DNA of 64,000 nt from Pseudomonadota bacterium (GCA_018240285.1 JAFEGA010000004.1:1-64000); one strand, 5' to 3'. Positions 35,201 through 45,453 are shown, counted from the first letter of the stretch. Notes: generated from the sequence alone by a model not told the origin. A program made the numbers and translations.

Positions 35201-36317
35201 CGCGCCAAGTGGTTTTTACCCGCTGGCGATAAGCCGGATCCGGGTATGCTTTGGGCCACCATTCCGCCAATGTCGGGATATCGTCCAAGGTATAACCGAA
35301 TGTCTGAATGAACGCTTTGTTCAGGAAAACGATATTGCGCTGATCATCGTTAACCGCTTTGGGTATCGGCGATGAATCGATGATCGTGTAAAGCCTGGCT
35401 TCGCTTTTCCGCAACTCTGCTTCCACTTGATTGCGCTCGGCGAACAGGACGCTGACGAATTGCGCCGTAAGCGAAATGCCGAGGATGAAGATGTTCATGT
35501 CGAAGATATGCGGACTTTCATCCACGACAAACGGACCGAATTTGCGCGCCGTTTCAAACAGCGCCAATACGGTAATGCCGCTGCATATCAGCGATACAAC
35601 GGCCAATCCGCTTTTTATCGCGATCCACAACAACAGCGGCACATAGATTACCAGTGCAAGGGAAATACCGCTGAAATCGGAATCGCCAAAAACCAGCCAG
35701 GTAGCCGGCAGCATCAGCACTATTGGCACGATGGCATGGCGCATGGATTGCCGGATACCGGCGGTCCCGCCGGGTGAGGAAAACGCAATTAGCAGAAACG
35801 GCGTTACCAGAAATTGCCCCAGACTGTTGCCGAACCACCAATAAAGCCAGGACTGAAAATAGTTTTGCGGTTCCTGGATGACATTGAAGAATAGCAGCGT
35901 GATCGTTCCGAAGGTGGCGCTGAATGGCTGTAGGACCAGAAAAATCATGCCGGTCAGGCGGCTGAAGTTATGCACGCTGTTGAGCCTGGGATCAAGCTTC
36001 CAGTGCTTGAATAAGGTTGCCGCAATCACCGCTTCGATGCTGTTGATCGCGGAAATCGCGAGTGCCGGTAAGAATTCCAGTCCGTTGCTGAGTGCCAGCG
36101 CCAGTTGCCCGAGAAAAATACCCGGCCAGACTTTCCGTCCCAGTAAAATAGCAGCAGCCAGCGCGATGCCTTCGGCGACGAAAAAAACCGGTGTGACAAT
36201 GAGGTGCGAGACGGAGATCAGAAAGCTGATGTGGCCAAAGACAAAATACAAAACGGCTAGCGCGGCAAGCTGAAATATGTAATGGCGTAAAGGAGCCGGT
36301 TGATTGTCACTGAGCAT
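32277..36317 (-). CDS. MASE1-PAS hybrid sensor histidine kinase
   Basis: 1346 residues. N-terminal MASE1 membrane region (about 1-300), at least four PAS/PAC modules (for example [44 protein letters not shown]), then HisKA with the phosphorylation site [15 protein letters not shown] and a HATPase ([21 protein letters not shown]). Two receiver domains follow: the first lacks the phospho-acceptor Asp ([10 protein letters not shown]), the second is intact ([11 protein letters not shown]). The DNA target or output is elsewhere. It shares the MASE1 input type with the c-di-GMP protein at 161. The stop codon is supplied by the adjacent repeat. Confidence 0.93.
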   Translation of the reverse strand: MLSDNQPAPLRHYIFQLAALAVLYFVFGHISFLISVSHLIVTPVFFVAEGIALAAAILLGRKVWPGIFLGQLALALSNGLEFLPALAISAINSIEAVIAATLFKHWKLDPRLNSVHNFSRLTGMIFLVLQPFSATFGTITLLFFNVIQEPQNYFQSWLYWWFGNSLGQFLVTPFLLIAFSSPGGTAGIRQSMRHAIVPIVLMLPATWLVFGDSDFSGISLALVIYVPLLLWIAIKSGLAVVSLICSGITVLALFETARKFGPFVVDESPHIFDMNIFILGISLTAQFVSVLFAERNQVEAELRKSEARLYTIIDSSPIPKAVNDDQRNIVFLNKAFIQTFGYTLDDIPTLAEWWPKAYPDPAYRQRVKTTWREHLEKSLRDHTNFEPLDIVIRSKDGSLRSVIATASPLDSGASTTNHHLITLVDITVRKNLETQLIKSHKFLEDLSNNIPGFIYQFQLFPDGRNCVPYASKGITEILGVSPESVTTDATAIFSIIHPEDFESFNQSIQESANAVSDWHSDFRILTAHNEIRWIHAHSKPEKQNDGSIIWNGYASDITELKNISLKFEALLEFASDGVHILDEDGNIVEFSYAFAKMLGYSNEETARLNVMDWDAMIPKENLIAAVREVSKTPRVFETLHRRKDGTVFDVEINARRLEISGRKLIYASSRDITIRKQHEKELEYQRLRLSNIIEGTHIGTWEWNVQSGEVIFNPRWAEIIGYTLDELVPVSIETWLNYAHPDDLKQSGMLLDEHFTGKIPYYECEVRMRHKEGHWIWVLDRGKVLSWTVDGKPLMMFGTHQDITERKEREALLIEARQQAEAASNAKTRFLAMMSHEIRTPMNAVLGMAYLLSKTNLDARQNGYLRNIEGSSNILLGVINDILDYSKIEANKIELDHTVFDLNTILENLSAIASIAAKDKTIDVLFCVEPSVPRQLIGDPLRLSQIFVNLTNNAIKFTDRGEVIIRIAVAPADDAGTATLVFSITDSGIGITREQMAHLFQAFTQADSSISRRFGGTGLGLSISYRLAQLMGGNIVAESEFGQGSQFHCTVKLRHKNQHREPWVTIPAHLQALKVMIIDDNAVTRGVVTEIVQSMGWSAVAVDSSTASARMFADPSQVPFDLLLLMTRLADTGYRDTIRAIEHALPALRRPKIILMSNNVDPAFSNQFEANSAISVLIKPFTPLNLLDTATALFSETKINLTGQHAISGHKQFTGAHILIVEDNEFNQMLITELLTNWGIKVSLAQNGVECLDLLKMAGSPFDLIFMDIQMPEMDGFEATRHIRQDLHLTDIPIIALTANVMAHNQQEFLETGMNAYLPKPFDPDQLIRILEQFLPENSTGRSSSA

Positions 36318-36501
36318 GAATAGTAGGAAATCGATCGAATGAGCGGTTAATGCGGATTAAGAGTAATCATTGCGTGACAATGCCTATTGATGAAGATTAG
36401 CACGATGAAGATTAAAACAAAATGTTCCTCCGCTAATGGTTAATCGGTGTGAGAAAGCTTTCAACGGCTGCGAAAAACGGTTTTTGATATTTTGTTGAAT
36501 T

Positions 36502-39006
36502 TCACACGTTGAAAGGTTTGCGCGGGAAATTGCCCAGCCGCCGGTAAAACCACTGTTTGCAGTATTCAACCGTGAGCAGATAGACGCCGATCAGAACGGT
36601 CAATAATCCGAAAAACAAAGGTGGCAACGGCATGAATCCGAGATACTCTGCAAACGGACTCAGCGGCAGCAGCATGGCGATCGCGACGATGCTCAGCGAA
36701 GTGACGGTTAACCAGCGGTTCGGACGGCTGGAGAAAGGATTGCGCCGCGTCCGGATGATGAAAATAACCAATACTTGCGTGGCAATCGATTCCACGAACC
36801 AGCCGGTGCGGAATAGGGTTTCACTGGCGTCGAATACGGCGATGAGTAGATAAAAAGTCACGAAATCGAATACCGAGCTGATCGGGCCGATGGTCATCAT
36901 GAAATTGCGAATGAAATTCATGTCCCATTGACTCGGTTGCGCCAGGTCTTCCCGGTCGACATTGTCCATCGGCAAGGTGATTTCGGACAGATCGTACAGT
37001 AAATTGTTTAACAGAATTTGCAGCGGCAACAGCGGCAGAAACGGCAAAAAAAGCGTGGATGCGGCCATGCTGAACATATTGCCGAAGTTCGAGCTGGTCG
37101 CCATCATGATGTATTTCATCACATTGCCGAACGTGCGCCGCCCTTCGATGACACCGGCATGCAGCACCTTGAGATCGTGCTCCAGCATGATCATGGCGGC
37201 TGCCTGCTTGGCCACATCCACCGCGCCGGCGACTGAGATACCGATGTCGGCGGTATGCAGCGAAGGTGCATCGTTGATGCCATCACCGAGATAACCTACG
37301 ACATGCTTGCGTGCCTTGAGCGCCAAGAGCACGCGGTTTTTTTGCGCCGGATTGACGCGGCAAAACAGATTCACTTCTTCCACGCGTGCGAGCAGCGCAT
37401 CGTCCTGCATGGCGGCGATTTCTTTTCCAGTCAGCACGCCGGTGACGGGCAGATTCAACTGATTACATACGTGGCGCGTGACCAGTTCGTTATCCCCGGT
37501 CAAAATTTTCACCTGCACGCCGCTGGCTTGCAGCGCGGCCAGAACCGGACCGGCGCTGACTTTGGGCGGATCCAGAAAAGCCGCGAAACCGCAGAACACC
37601 AACTCGCTTTCATCGGTGACGACGGCATAGGCGTGATCCGGCGCCACCTTGCGCCAGGCAATGCCGAGCACCCGGAAACCATCGGTTCCCAATTGATCGA
37701 GCAGCCGGTTGATTGATTGCAGCGCGGCTTCATCCAGGGGAACGGCGGCGCCGGTTGCGTCTTCATACTGGGTGCAAAGACCGAGAATATCTTCGGGTGC
37801 GCCTTTGACCGCCAGCATACGGGTTTCATCGCGTTCCACCAGCACCGATACACGGCGGCGTTCGAAATCAAACGGTACTTCGTCGATTTTTTTCCAACCG
37901 GTGGCAGCGATTTCACGGTGCAGCAGAATGGCGTCGTCCAACGGGCTTTTCAGCCCGCTTTCAAAATAGCTGTTCAGATAAGCGAGCTCCAAGACGCGCT
38001 GGGTTTCCCGGCCTTGGGCGTTGACATGGCGTTCCAGGCGGATTTTCGCTTCCGTCAGCGTGCCGGTTTTATCGGTGCAGAGAATATCCATGGCGCCCAT
38101 GTCCTGGATCGCCGACAACCGTTTGACGATGACTTTCAGAGCAGCCATGCGCAGCGCGCCGCGCGTCAGCGTGACCGATACCACCATGGGTAATAATTCG
38201 GGCGTCAAACCAACCGCCAATGCCACGGCAAACAAAAACGAGTCGAGCAAGGGACGATGCAGCACGACATTAACCAGTAAGGTAAAAAGAACCAGTAGAA
38301 ACGTAAAACGCATGATCAGCATGCCGAATTGGCGGATGCCGAGCTCAAACGCGGTGGGCGGCGGTTTCTTTTCCAGGCTGCCGGCGATTTGTCCGAGTGC
38401 GGTTGCCTGGCCGGTGCGGGTAATGCGCATCCGGGCGGAACCGCTGATCACAGTGCTGCCCATGAATACTGCGGATTTTGCCTCGACATCCCAAGGATCA
38501 GGATCTGCCGATGCTTCCGCATATTTCTCGACCGGATAGGGTTCACCAGTTAATTGCGATTGATTAATGAAAAGATCTTTCGCTTCGAGCAATTGACCAT
38601 CCGCCGGGATCAAGTCTCCGGCCGACAAGTAGACGGTATCGCCCGGCACCAGTTGGGTGACCGGAATCTCGGACAACTTGCCGTCGCGCAGCACGGTCGC
38701 CGTAACGGCAACTTGCGCCGCCAGTTTGGCTGCCGACTGCCCGGCACGGTATTCTTGAATAAAATCCAGCGTGACGCTCATCAGGATGATGACACCGATG
38801 ATCAGCGCGCTGATCTCGTCGCCGTTCAACGCCGATATCGTAATGGCGATCAGCAGCACCAAGACGAGCGGATTATAGAAATGCGCGAGAAACTGCATCA
38901 GGACGGAGCGCTGTCTGACGGGTTTGACTTCGTTTGCGCCGTGTTGCTTTAAGCGGATCGCTGCTTCAGCGCTGCTTAAACCGGTATCTGTCGGATCGTT
39001 AACCAT
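36502..39006 (-). CDS. mgtA: Magnesium-importing P-type ATPase
   Basis: 834 residues of the P3B Mg2+ transporter class. Cation-ATPase N-terminal GLSSAEAAIRLKQHGANEV, phosphorylation motif DKTGTLTEAK, hinge GDGINDAPSLHTADIGISV, and membrane segments with LNNLLYDLSEITLPMDNVD, which is typical of MgtA/MgtB. Probably regulated by Mg2+ limitation, but no M-box-like leader was recognised in the 308-bp upstream region. Monocistronic. Confidence 0.93.
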   Translation of the reverse strand: MVNDPTDTGLSSAEAAIRLKQHGANEVKPVRQRSVLMQFLAHFYNPLVLVLLIAITISALNGDEISALIIGVIILMSVTLDFIQEYRAGQSAAKLAAQVAVTATVLRDGKLSEIPVTQLVPGDTVYLSAGDLIPADGQLLEAKDLFINQSQLTGEPYPVEKYAEASADPDPWDVEAKSAVFMGSTVISGSARMRITRTGQATALGQIAGSLEKKPPPTAFELGIRQFGMLIMRFTFLLVLFTLLVNVVLHRPLLDSFLFAVALAVGLTPELLPMVVSVTLTRGALRMAALKVIVKRLSAIQDMGAMDILCTDKTGTLTEAKIRLERHVNAQGRETQRVLELAYLNSYFESGLKSPLDDAILLHREIAATGWKKIDEVPFDFERRRVSVLVERDETRMLAVKGAPEDILGLCTQYEDATGAAVPLDEAALQSINRLLDQLGTDGFRVLGIAWRKVAPDHAYAVVTDESELVFCGFAAFLDPPKVSAGPVLAALQASGVQVKILTGDNELVTRHVCNQLNLPVTGVLTGKEIAAMQDDALLARVEEVNLFCRVNPAQKNRVLLALKARKHVVGYLGDGINDAPSLHTADIGISVAGAVDVAKQAAAMIMLEHDLKVLHAGVIEGRRTFGNVMKYIMMATSSNFGNMFSMAASTLFLPFLPLLPLQILLNNLLYDLSEITLPMDNVDREDLAQPSQWDMNFIRNFMMTIGPISSVFDFVTFYLLIAVFDASETLFRTGWFVESIATQVLVIFIIRTRRNPFSSRPNRWLTVTSLSIVAIAMLLPLSPFAEYLGFMPLPPLFFGLLTVLIGVYLLTVEYCKQWFYRRLGNFPRKPFNV

Positions 39007-39314
39007 TTTATCTCGAGCCGTACTTATTCCGATCGATTATAGCGGCTTTATGATCGTTTGATCATCCGGTTAAGAGACATCCTGGAACAAATAAATAGCA
39101 CCCTTTGATTGCTCTGATCGAGAAATCGAAAGAAGGAATTTACCGCTATTCTCAGCGTTCGCTATCGCGCTTTATTGTCGTCGAGTCCAAAAGCAAACGG
39201 TATAATTGGCGAATATGTTCTGATGATTGATTAGCAAGGGATATTTGAGACGGTATGCGAAATGACGGGTAAATTTCGTGTGGAACCAATTATTCATGCG
39301 GTTATCTCAGGTCT
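39007..39314. other. Divergent intergenic region mgtA / zinc protease
   Basis: 308 bp carrying the promoters of mgtA (minus) and the YugP-like gene (plus). No ORF, convincing riboswitch fold or clear sigma-70 pair was identified by eye. Confidence 0.4.
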
Positions 39315-39998
39315 ATGCTTTATTTGATACTGGTCATTGTCATCGCTGCGCTCATCGTGGGGCCGTCCTACTGGGTTAAGCATACCTTGGAGAAGTACAG
39401 TCATCCCGATGATCGTTATCCGGGTACGGGTGCGGAATTGGCGCGCATTCTGCTGGATTGGGCCAATTTACAGATAGTGAAGGTTGAAGTATCGGAACAA
39501 GGCGATCACTATGATCCGATCGCAAAAGCAGTGCGCCTGACAGAGGATAAATTTAATGGCAAATCGCTGACTGCAATTACAGTGGCAGCACATGAAGTCG
39601 GACATGCCATCCAGGACCGGGATGGCTATTTACCGTTAAAATTACGCACGCGCTTGGTGCAAATCGCAGCTCCGGCTGAGAAATTGGGTGCGGCGATTTT
39701 GATGATTGCACCGGTTATCACGGTTGCGACGCGCGCGCCAGTCGCAGGCGCTTTGTTTGTTGCGGGCGGTTTACTAACACTGGGAACTGCGGCAGTTATT
39801 CATATGTTCACGTTGCCGATGGAACTGCATGCCAGTTTTTCGCGTGCATTGCCGATGCTGGAACAAGGCAAGTATCTCATACCAGGGGATGAACCGCATG
39901 CGCGCAGGATTCTGCGTGCTGCAGCGTGGACGTATGTTGCCGCTTCACTGATGACGCTGCTCAATATCGGCCGCTGGTGGGCGATTTTGCGGCGTTAG
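39315..39998 (+). CDS. YugP-type zinc metallopeptidase
   Basis: 227 residues of the neutral zinc membrane-protease family YugP. Zinc motif HEVGH in VAAHEVGHAIQDRDGY, preceded by the family stretch YDPIAKAVRLTEDKFNGKSLTAI. An N-terminal membrane helix and two further ones surround the active site; PMELHASFSRAL follows. Substrate unknown. The TAG stop is immediately followed by an inverted-repeat-like end (39996). Confidence 0.9.
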   Translation: MLYLILVIVIAALIVGPSYWVKHTLEKYSHPDDRYPGTGAELARILLDWANLQIVKVEVSEQGDHYDPIAKAVRLTEDKFNGKSLTAITVAAHEVGHAIQDRDGYLPLKLRTRLVQIAAPAEKLGAAILMIAPVITVATRAPVAGALFVAGGLLTLGTAAVIHMFTLPMELHASFSRALPMLEQGKYLIPGDEPHARRILRAAAWTYVAASLMTLLNIGRWWAILRR

Positions 39999-40027
39999 GG
40001 AAACTCTGAAAAAGGTAGCAAGCAACG
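39996..40027 (+). repeat. Partial MITE-like end after the protease gene
   Basis: TAGGGAAACTCTGAAAAAGG and the following GTAGCAAGCAAC match the right end of the 32134-32279 element (read on the other strand) with about five differences over 32 bp. The opposite end was not found, so it is a degenerate or truncated copy. The stop codon of the protease gene overlaps its first three bases. Confidence 0.55.
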
Positions 40028-40111
40028 CAGCATGGCTGGGCACAGCAGTTTCTTAGAGCTTCTTAGTGGCGATGAGACGCTAAAATCCCGTTGTTTGTGA
40101 TAGTTATCATC

Positions 40112-40140
40112 TTGACCCTGTTAAATAAGCAACTTACCAT
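40112..40140 (+). promoter_or_regulatory. Candidate sigma-70 promoter of the secretion operon
   Basis: TTGACC at 40112-40117, 17-bp spacer, TACCAT at 40135-40140, about 70 bp upstream of the gspG start. The match is good at -35 and moderate at -10. Confidence 0.4.
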
Positions 40141-40209
40141 GTAAAGCGCAATGTGAATTGAATGGCGTATCTGTAAGGAATTAAAAATCTTTTTAGTTAA
40201 GGGATAAAT

Positions 40210-40644
40210 ATGATGCATCTGGTTAGGCAACAAAAGGCAAAAGCCGTGAGTGGTTTTACACTGCTCGAATTACTCGTGGTGATGGTGATCATCGGTCTGC
40301 TGGCTGCCTATGTCGGGCCCAAGTACTTTTCGCAAGTTGGCAAGTCGGAAATTAAGATGGCGCAAGCGCAAATCGATGCGCTGGAAAAGGCTTTGCATCA
40401 ATACCGCCTGGATGTGGGAAGCTACCCGGCAACCGAGCAAGGCTTAGCCGCGCTGGTCAATCGCCCGAACAATGAAGCGCGCTGGCAAGGCCCTTATTTG
40501 TCTAAACTACCGCCAGCCGATCCGTGGGGCCGCCCGTATGTGTACAAATATCCCGGCGAGCGCGCTGAGTTTGACTTGCTGTCCTATGGCAAGGATGGAC
40601 AGCCGGGCGGTGAAGGCGAGGCGGCTGATATAACGAACTGGTAA
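40210..40644 (+). CDS. gspG: Type II secretion major pseudopilin GspG
   Basis: 144 residues. Prepilin cleavage motif SGFTLLELLVVMVIIGLLAA, then the GspG body with PKYFSQVGKSEIKMAQAQ, LDVGSYPATEQGLAALV and the calcium-site/C-terminal DPWGRPYVYKYPG...DLLSYGKDGQPGGEGEAADI. A good AAGGGA ribosome site precedes the ATG. First gene of an operon running to 50192, and the only pseudopilin here that is a canonical GspG. Confidence 0.95.
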   Translation: MMHLVRQQKAKAVSGFTLLELLVVMVIIGLLAAYVGPKYFSQVGKSEIKMAQAQIDALEKALHQYRLDVGSYPATEQGLAALVNRPNNEARWQGPYLSKLPPADPWGRPYVYKYPGERAEFDLLSYGKDGQPGGEGEAADITNW

Positions 40645-40653
40645 ACTGGCGCA

Positions 40654-41838
40654 ATGCGTTATGAAGTGAAAGCCGTGATGTCCGGGCAAGGCACCGTGCA
40701 ACTTGAGCTGGAAGCGAACAGTGAGGAAGAAGCGCGCCGGCAGGTGATTGAACAAGGCGGCATGGTGTTAAGCATACGGCGCCGCTTCTCGGGTTTTTCG
40801 CTGAAAGCAAAGAGTCATTTTCCGCTGGTTCACTTTAGCCAGGAATTACTGTCGTTACAGACCGCGGGGCTGAGTTTGGTGGAAAGCATCGAGACGCTGC
40901 TGGAGAAGGAACAGGACGGCGGTAACCGCAAAATTATCCAGACTATCCTCGACAGACTGTACGAGGGGGTGACGTTCTCGCAAGCACTGGAGGAATTTTC
41001 ACAGGCTTTTCCACCGCTCTACATCGCTACGGTTCGCGCCAGTGAGCGCACCGGCGATCTGGCGGAAGCGCTGACTCGCTTTATCACTTACCAGACCCAG
41101 ATGGATTTCGTGCGTAAAAAGCTGGTCGGCGCATCGATTTATCCGGTGTTGTTATTGGTCATCGGTTTTCTAGTCTCTATTTTTCTGATGGTTTTTGTGG
41201 TGCCGAAATTCAGCGCCATTTATGACGATATGGGTAGCGATTTGCCCTGGCTGTCATTGCTGCTGATCAAATGGGGGCATTTCGTGCACGAGCGCGGCTG
41301 GGAATTGGCTATTGCCGCTGTAGCCATGCTGGCTGCGGCGGGATATACGGTAAGCCGGCAGACCTTCCGCGCCAATATGTTGCAATTATTATGGCGCATT
41401 CCGGCGATCGGTGAGCACATGCGCGTTTATCAATTGGCACGTTTTTACAAAACACTGGGTATGTTGCTGCGTGGCGGCATACCGGTCACGCAAGCACTGG
41501 ACATGGTCAGCGGATTGCTGCAAGCGCATTTCCGGCCCAAAGTCGCTGCCGCTGCTAAACATATCCGTGAAGGTAAAACGATTTCCACTGCGATGGAAGT
41601 GGAGGGATTGACAACCGCGGTAGGCAATCGCATGCTCCGCGTCGGCGAAAGAACCGGATTGATGGGCGATATGATGGAGCGGATCGGCAATTTTCACGAC
41701 GAGGAAATCGCCCGTTGGGTTGAGTGGACAACCAAATTGATTGAACCGCTGTTGATGGCGGTTATCGGTATCGTGATTGGCGGCATTATTATTCTCATGT
41801 ATATGCCCATATTTGAATTGGCGGGAAGTATCAATTGA
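40654..41838 (+). CDS. gspF: Type II secretion inner-membrane platform protein GspF
   Basis: 394 residues with two T2SSF domains and three membrane helices: GASIYPVLLLVIGFLVSIFLMVFVVPKF in the middle and LIEPLLMAVIGIVIGGIIILMYMPIF at the end. MLRVGERTGLMGDMMERIGNFHDEEI is the family signature. The N-terminal part (MRYEVKAVMSGQGTVQLELEAN) is the usual GspF/PilC lead. The stop overlaps the gspE start (TGATG). Confidence 0.93.
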   Translation: MRYEVKAVMSGQGTVQLELEANSEEEARRQVIEQGGMVLSIRRRFSGFSLKAKSHFPLVHFSQELLSLQTAGLSLVESIETLLEKEQDGGNRKIIQTILDRLYEGVTFSQALEEFSQAFPPLYIATVRASERTGDLAEALTRFITYQTQMDFVRKKLVGASIYPVLLLVIGFLVSIFLMVFVVPKFSAIYDDMGSDLPWLSLLLIKWGHFVHERGWELAIAAVAMLAAAGYTVSRQTFRANMLQLLWRIPAIGEHMRVYQLARFYKTLGMLLRGGIPVTQALDMVSGLLQAHFRPKVAAAAKHIREGKTISTAMEVEGLTTAVGNRMLRVGERTGLMGDMMERIGNFHDEEIARWVEWTTKLIEPLLMAVIGIVIGGIIILMYMPIFELAGSIN

Positions 41839-43526
41839 TGGAAGCGGCCATGCAATCCGGGAGCAAGCCGCCGATGGACATCGGCCATCTGGCTGCCGCG
41901 CGGCAAAAAGCGTTCGAGCAAGGAGTTTCCGTTATTCAGATCTTGGAAGAAAAAGGTGTTTATACACCCGATGAGCTCATTCAGCAGCTTGGGCAGTTGT
42001 TGCATATGCCGGTACTGGATATGAAAGCGATTCATACGCTTAGTCCCGCTTTCGATATCCTGCCGTTCGGCGAAGCCATGCTGCATGAATGCGCGTTGTT
42101 CCGCCACGAGCGGAACTATCTGTTTGCCGTCAGCAACCCTTTCTCCAGCAAATTGCGCGCATGGGCGGAAGAGCGTTTTGACGTTGCGGTGTCGTGGCAT
42201 TTGGTTCATCCGGCCGATCTGAGCGCTTTTTTCACGCAGCAGGAAAAAACCATGCGTGCCATGGATCAAGTGTTGCCTTCCGCCGAGCTGGATAAAGTAC
42301 AAAGCGGCATCGAAGATTTATCGTTAAAAAGTATCAACGAAGGCACCAGCCAGGTGGTGCGGCTGGTGCACTCTACGTTGTACGACGCGCATAAATCGCA
42401 AGCCAGCGATATTCACCTGGAAATGACGGCGAATTCGTTGTCGATTAAATACCGCATCGACGGCGTATTGAGTTCGATCGGCGTGATTCAAGGCGCCGAC
42501 CTGGCCGAGCAAGTCATCTCGCGTATCAAGGTGATGTCCGAACTGGATATTGCCGAACGCCGCGTGCCACAGGATGGGCGCTTCAAGATTTCCATCCAGG
42601 GACGGGAGATCGATTTTCGCGTGTCGATCATGCCGAGCATTTTCGGCGAAGATGCTGTGTTGCGTATTCTCGACCGCCAAGCCCTGTCCGATCATATCGA
42701 GGGACTAACCCTGAATCAGCTTGGTTTCAGCCAGGCGGCAATTGCCAGTATCCGCCGTTTGAGTTCGGAGCCTTACGGCATGCTGCTAGTGACCGGTCCG
42801 ACCGGAAGCGGTAAAACGACCTCGCTATATGCCGCGATTTCCGAAGTCAATCGAGGCGATGACAAGATCATCACGATCGAAGATCCGATCGAGTATCAGC
42901 TTCCTGGTGTTTTGCAAATTCCGGTGAATGAGAAGAAAGGATTGACTTTCGCGCGCGGTTTGCGCTCGATCCTGCGGCACGATCCGGACAAAATCATGGT
43001 CGGCGAGATCCGCGATGCCGAGACAGCACAAATCGCCATTCAGGCGGCGTTGACCGGTCACTTGGTTTTCACCACGGTGCACGCCAATAACGTATTCGAT
43101 GTCATCGGCCGGTTCGCGCATATGGGCGTAGATCCCTACAGTTTTGTATCCGCTCTGAACGGTATTCTGGCGCAGCGTCTGGTGCGCTTGTTGTGCCCGC
43201 ATTGTGCGATCGATGAGCGCCCGGATGAAAAAGTGATCGAAGAATCCGGAATTTCTTTGGACGATGCAAACCATTACAACTTCCGCAGCGGCAAAGGCTG
43301 CGGCCAATGCCGTGGCAGCGGGTACCGGGGAAGGAACGCCATTGCCGAGATTCTGCTGTTGAACGACGAAATACGCGAGCTGATCGTTGCTCAGGAACCG
43401 ATACGCCGTATCAAAGAGGCGGCCCGGAACAACGGTACGCGCTTTCTGCGCGAAGCGGCTTTGGATATGGTCAAACAAGGATTAACCAGCTTGGAGGAAG
43501 CCAATCGTGTCACCATTGTGGCGTGA
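41838..43526 (+). CDS. gspE: Type II secretion ATPase GspE
   Basis: 562 residues. An N-terminal MshEN-type region, then the AAA+ secretion ATPase: Walker A GPTGSGKTTSLYAAI, Asp box ITIEDPIEYQ, Walker B VGEIRDAETA, His box TGHLVFTTVHANN, and a four-cysteine zinc module (CPHC...CGQCRGSGYRGR). The ATG at 41838 overlaps the gspF stop. It powers pseudopilus assembly on the cytoplasmic face. Confidence 0.95.
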   Translation: MEAAMQSGSKPPMDIGHLAAARQKAFEQGVSVIQILEEKGVYTPDELIQQLGQLLHMPVLDMKAIHTLSPAFDILPFGEAMLHECALFRHERNYLFAVSNPFSSKLRAWAEERFDVAVSWHLVHPADLSAFFTQQEKTMRAMDQVLPSAELDKVQSGIEDLSLKSINEGTSQVVRLVHSTLYDAHKSQASDIHLEMTANSLSIKYRIDGVLSSIGVIQGADLAEQVISRIKVMSELDIAERRVPQDGRFKISIQGREIDFRVSIMPSIFGEDAVLRILDRQALSDHIEGLTLNQLGFSQAAIASIRRLSSEPYGMLLVTGPTGSGKTTSLYAAISEVNRGDDKIITIEDPIEYQLPGVLQIPVNEKKGLTFARGLRSILRHDPDKIMVGEIRDAETAQIAIQAALTGHLVFTTVHANNVFDVIGRFAHMGVDPYSFVSALNGILAQRLVRLLCPHCAIDERPDEKVIEESGISLDDANHYNFRSGKGCGQCRGSGYRGRNAIAEILLLNDEIRELIVAQEPIRRIKEAARNNGTRFLREAALDMVKQGLTSLEEANRVTIVA

Positions 43527-44346
43527 CCGGATTCAGGTCTTTCTGGCGCCAGATCGAATTGACTGGGTGCGCACCACGCGCGGTTTCAAGCCGGTGCAGG
43601 CAGCCAAAGTCACTGTGCAGTGTGAATCCGTGCAAGGCACACCGGTTTGGCAAGCCGCGCTGCAGCAACTGGAAAAACACCTGATCGATGCATCCGGCGC
43701 CGATTTATCGATCACTTTATCCAATCACTTCGTGCGTTACGTCACGCTGCCGCCGCAGGCGGAAATCATGACGCCGGAGGAAGTGAATTCGTATGCCGCT
43801 TTTCGCATGCGCGAAGTTTACGCCGAGCGCGTTGATGCCTGGGCGCTCAGCGTTAGTGAATGGAGTCCGCTGACCGGCGCCGTGTGCGCGGCGATTCCGC
43901 GCGATTTGATGGCGGAACTGGGAAAAATGGCTGCGCGGCTGCATTGCAAACTCAAGGAGATCGAACCTTATTTCGCGTCCGTGTACGATCGCTGGCAAAA
44001 GTTGTTGAATGGCGATAAAACCTACTGTGCGGTGGTGGAAGCCGGACGGATGTGCATTTCAACCCAGATTAATGGTGTTTGGCACAGCATCCGCAATCAG
44101 CGTATTGTGCATAGCATCGCGGATGAATTGCTCGCGGCACTGGATCAGGAAGCTGTTTTGTCTGGAAATAAAGCGGCGGTTGAACAGGTTTTTCTATTCG
44201 CACCGCAGCATCCGGATTTGACACTGACGGAGAACTGCGGCTGGCTTATCGTTCCATTGCCGGCGGGAAAGATACCGGTGGCGGCGCACTATCCATCTGT
44301 AACAGCCGATGACAACAGGTTGAACCATGCCGCGCTTGAAGCTTAA
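43507..44346 (+). CDS. PilM/GspL-like assembly protein
   Basis: 279 residues starting at GTG 43507, inside the end of gspE (20-bp overlap). Actin-like PilM/GspL-type cytoplasmic protein with no membrane helix: SITLSNHFVRYVTLPPQAEIMTPEEVNSYAAFRMREVY resembles the N-terminal half of this fold. Followed by PilN-, PilO/GspM- and PilP/GspC-like genes, so GspL appears split into separate M and N proteins, as in type IV pilus systems. Confidence 0.75.
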   Translation: MSPLWRDRIQVFLAPDRIDWVRTTRGFKPVQAAKVTVQCESVQGTPVWQAALQQLEKHLIDASGADLSITLSNHFVRYVTLPPQAEIMTPEEVNSYAAFRMREVYAERVDAWALSVSEWSPLTGAVCAAIPRDLMAELGKMAARLHCKLKEIEPYFASVYDRWQKLLNGDKTYCAVVEAGRMCISTQINGVWHSIRNQRIVHSIADELLAALDQEAVLSGNKAAVEQVFLFAPQHPDLTLTENCGWLIVPLPAGKIPVAAHYPSVTADDNRLNHAALEA

Positions 44347-44875
44347 GTTTCCCGATCGCGAACAAGCGGCTCCGCACATCGATTTTGCGCTGCTGCTGAT
44401 CGGTCTGCTGGTGCTGGCCGGTGTGTTTTGGCAATACAGGCAGGTAACGGAAGAAGTGAATTACTGGACGAATCGCGTCGAACGCCTGGAAAAACAACAG
44501 CAGCAAAAAGCCGCACCACGCACCCGGGCGGCTCCGCGGGTAAAAGAATACAGTCAGGAGATCCGCAAGGAAATCACGCAAGCCAATGTGATATTGGATC
44601 AACTCAATTTGCCGTGGGAAACTTTGTTCGATGCCATCGAGCACGCGGCGACAGAACAAGTCGCCTTATTATCCTTGCAACCGAATGTCGGCAACCGCAC
44701 CTTGCGCATCAATGGCGAAGCCAAAAGCATGGCCGAACTGCTCGATTTCGTCGAAGCGCTGGAACGTGAGTTGGTTTTTGAGAATGTACATTTGTTAAAC
44801 TATAAAATTAAACAAGATAACCCACACCGGCCGATCATTTTTCTTCTGACTGCAGCATGGATGCAAGTTTCTTGA
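44327..44875 (+). CDS. PilN-like inner-membrane protein
   Basis: 182 residues with one N-terminal membrane helix (IDFALLLIGLLVLAGVFWQY), a coiled coil (VNYWTNRVERLEKQQQQK) and a small ferredoxin-like periplasmic domain (LFDAIEHAATEQVALLSLQP...GEAKSMAELLDFVEALER). This is the architecture of PilN/GspL C-terminal regions. It overlaps the preceding gene by 20 bp and the next by 19 bp. Confidence 0.72.
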   Translation: MPRLKLKFPDREQAAPHIDFALLLIGLLVLAGVFWQYRQVTEEVNYWTNRVERLEKQQQQKAAPRTRAAPRVKEYSQEIRKEITQANVILDQLNLPWETLFDAIEHAATEQVALLSLQPNVGNRTLRINGEAKSMAELLDFVEALERELVFENVHLLNYKIKQDNPHRPIIFLLTAAWMQVS

Positions 44876-45453
44876 AGACCGCAACACTGCAAACCCGGCT
44901 TGATCGGTTGATACTGCAGCTGCGTTGGCAGGCGGGCCGTCTCGGTGTCATCGGGAAAACCGGTTTGGGCCTCATCGTGGTGACTACGATCTATTTTTTC
45001 TCGGCGCTTTTGCCGCAAGAATCCGATTTGCAGAAACTGAAAGAACGCGCTGAAACATTGCAAATGCAGGAGCAGGCAAAAAAAAATCAGAGTGAAACGG
45101 AAAGTGGAAAAAAATTAAGCAGCGATCAGGCGCTGCAGGTATTTTACGATTTCTTTCCACGCATCGATTCGTCGCCCTTCTGGATTCGCGAGCTGGTGCA
45201 ATTGGCGAAAAAACACAACGTGGAACTCAACAGCAGTGAATACCGTTTGGTTAATGAAAATGACGCGCGTCTGGCGCGTTACGAAATGGTTTTGCCGGTA
45301 AAAGGCCGCTATCCGCAGATTCGCGCGTTCATGGCGGCGGCGTTGGAGGCCGTCCCCGCTATGGCCATCTCCGCGATCGCGCTTAAGCGCGAAAACATCA
45401 CGTCCGACAGACTTGAAGTCCGTCTTGAAATTAATCTGTACTTAAACAAATAA
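44857..45453 (+). CDS. GspM/PilO-like inner-membrane protein
   Basis: 198 residues: a short cytoplasmic N-terminus, one membrane helix (GLGLIVVTTIYFFSALLP), a coiled coil rich in Lys/Gln/Glu, and a periplasmic domain ending LKRENITSDRLEVRLEINLYL. Matches the layout of GspM/PilO, which pair with GspL/PilN. Assigned from organisation and context rather than strong motifs. Confidence 0.7.
   Translation: MDASFLKTATLQTRLDRLILQLRWQAGRLGVIGKTGLGLIVVTTIYFFSALLPQESDLQKLKERAETLQMQEQAKKNQSETESGKKLSSDQALQVFYDFFPRIDSSPFWIRELVQLAKKHNVELNSSEYRLVNENDARLARYEMVLPVKGRYPQIRAFMAAALEAVPAMAISAIALKRENITSDRLEVRLEINLYLNK

Noticed and set aside
39007..39314. M-box or mgtL-like leader for mgtA
   Set aside because: No proline-rich leader ORF or M-box consensus was seen in the leader region.
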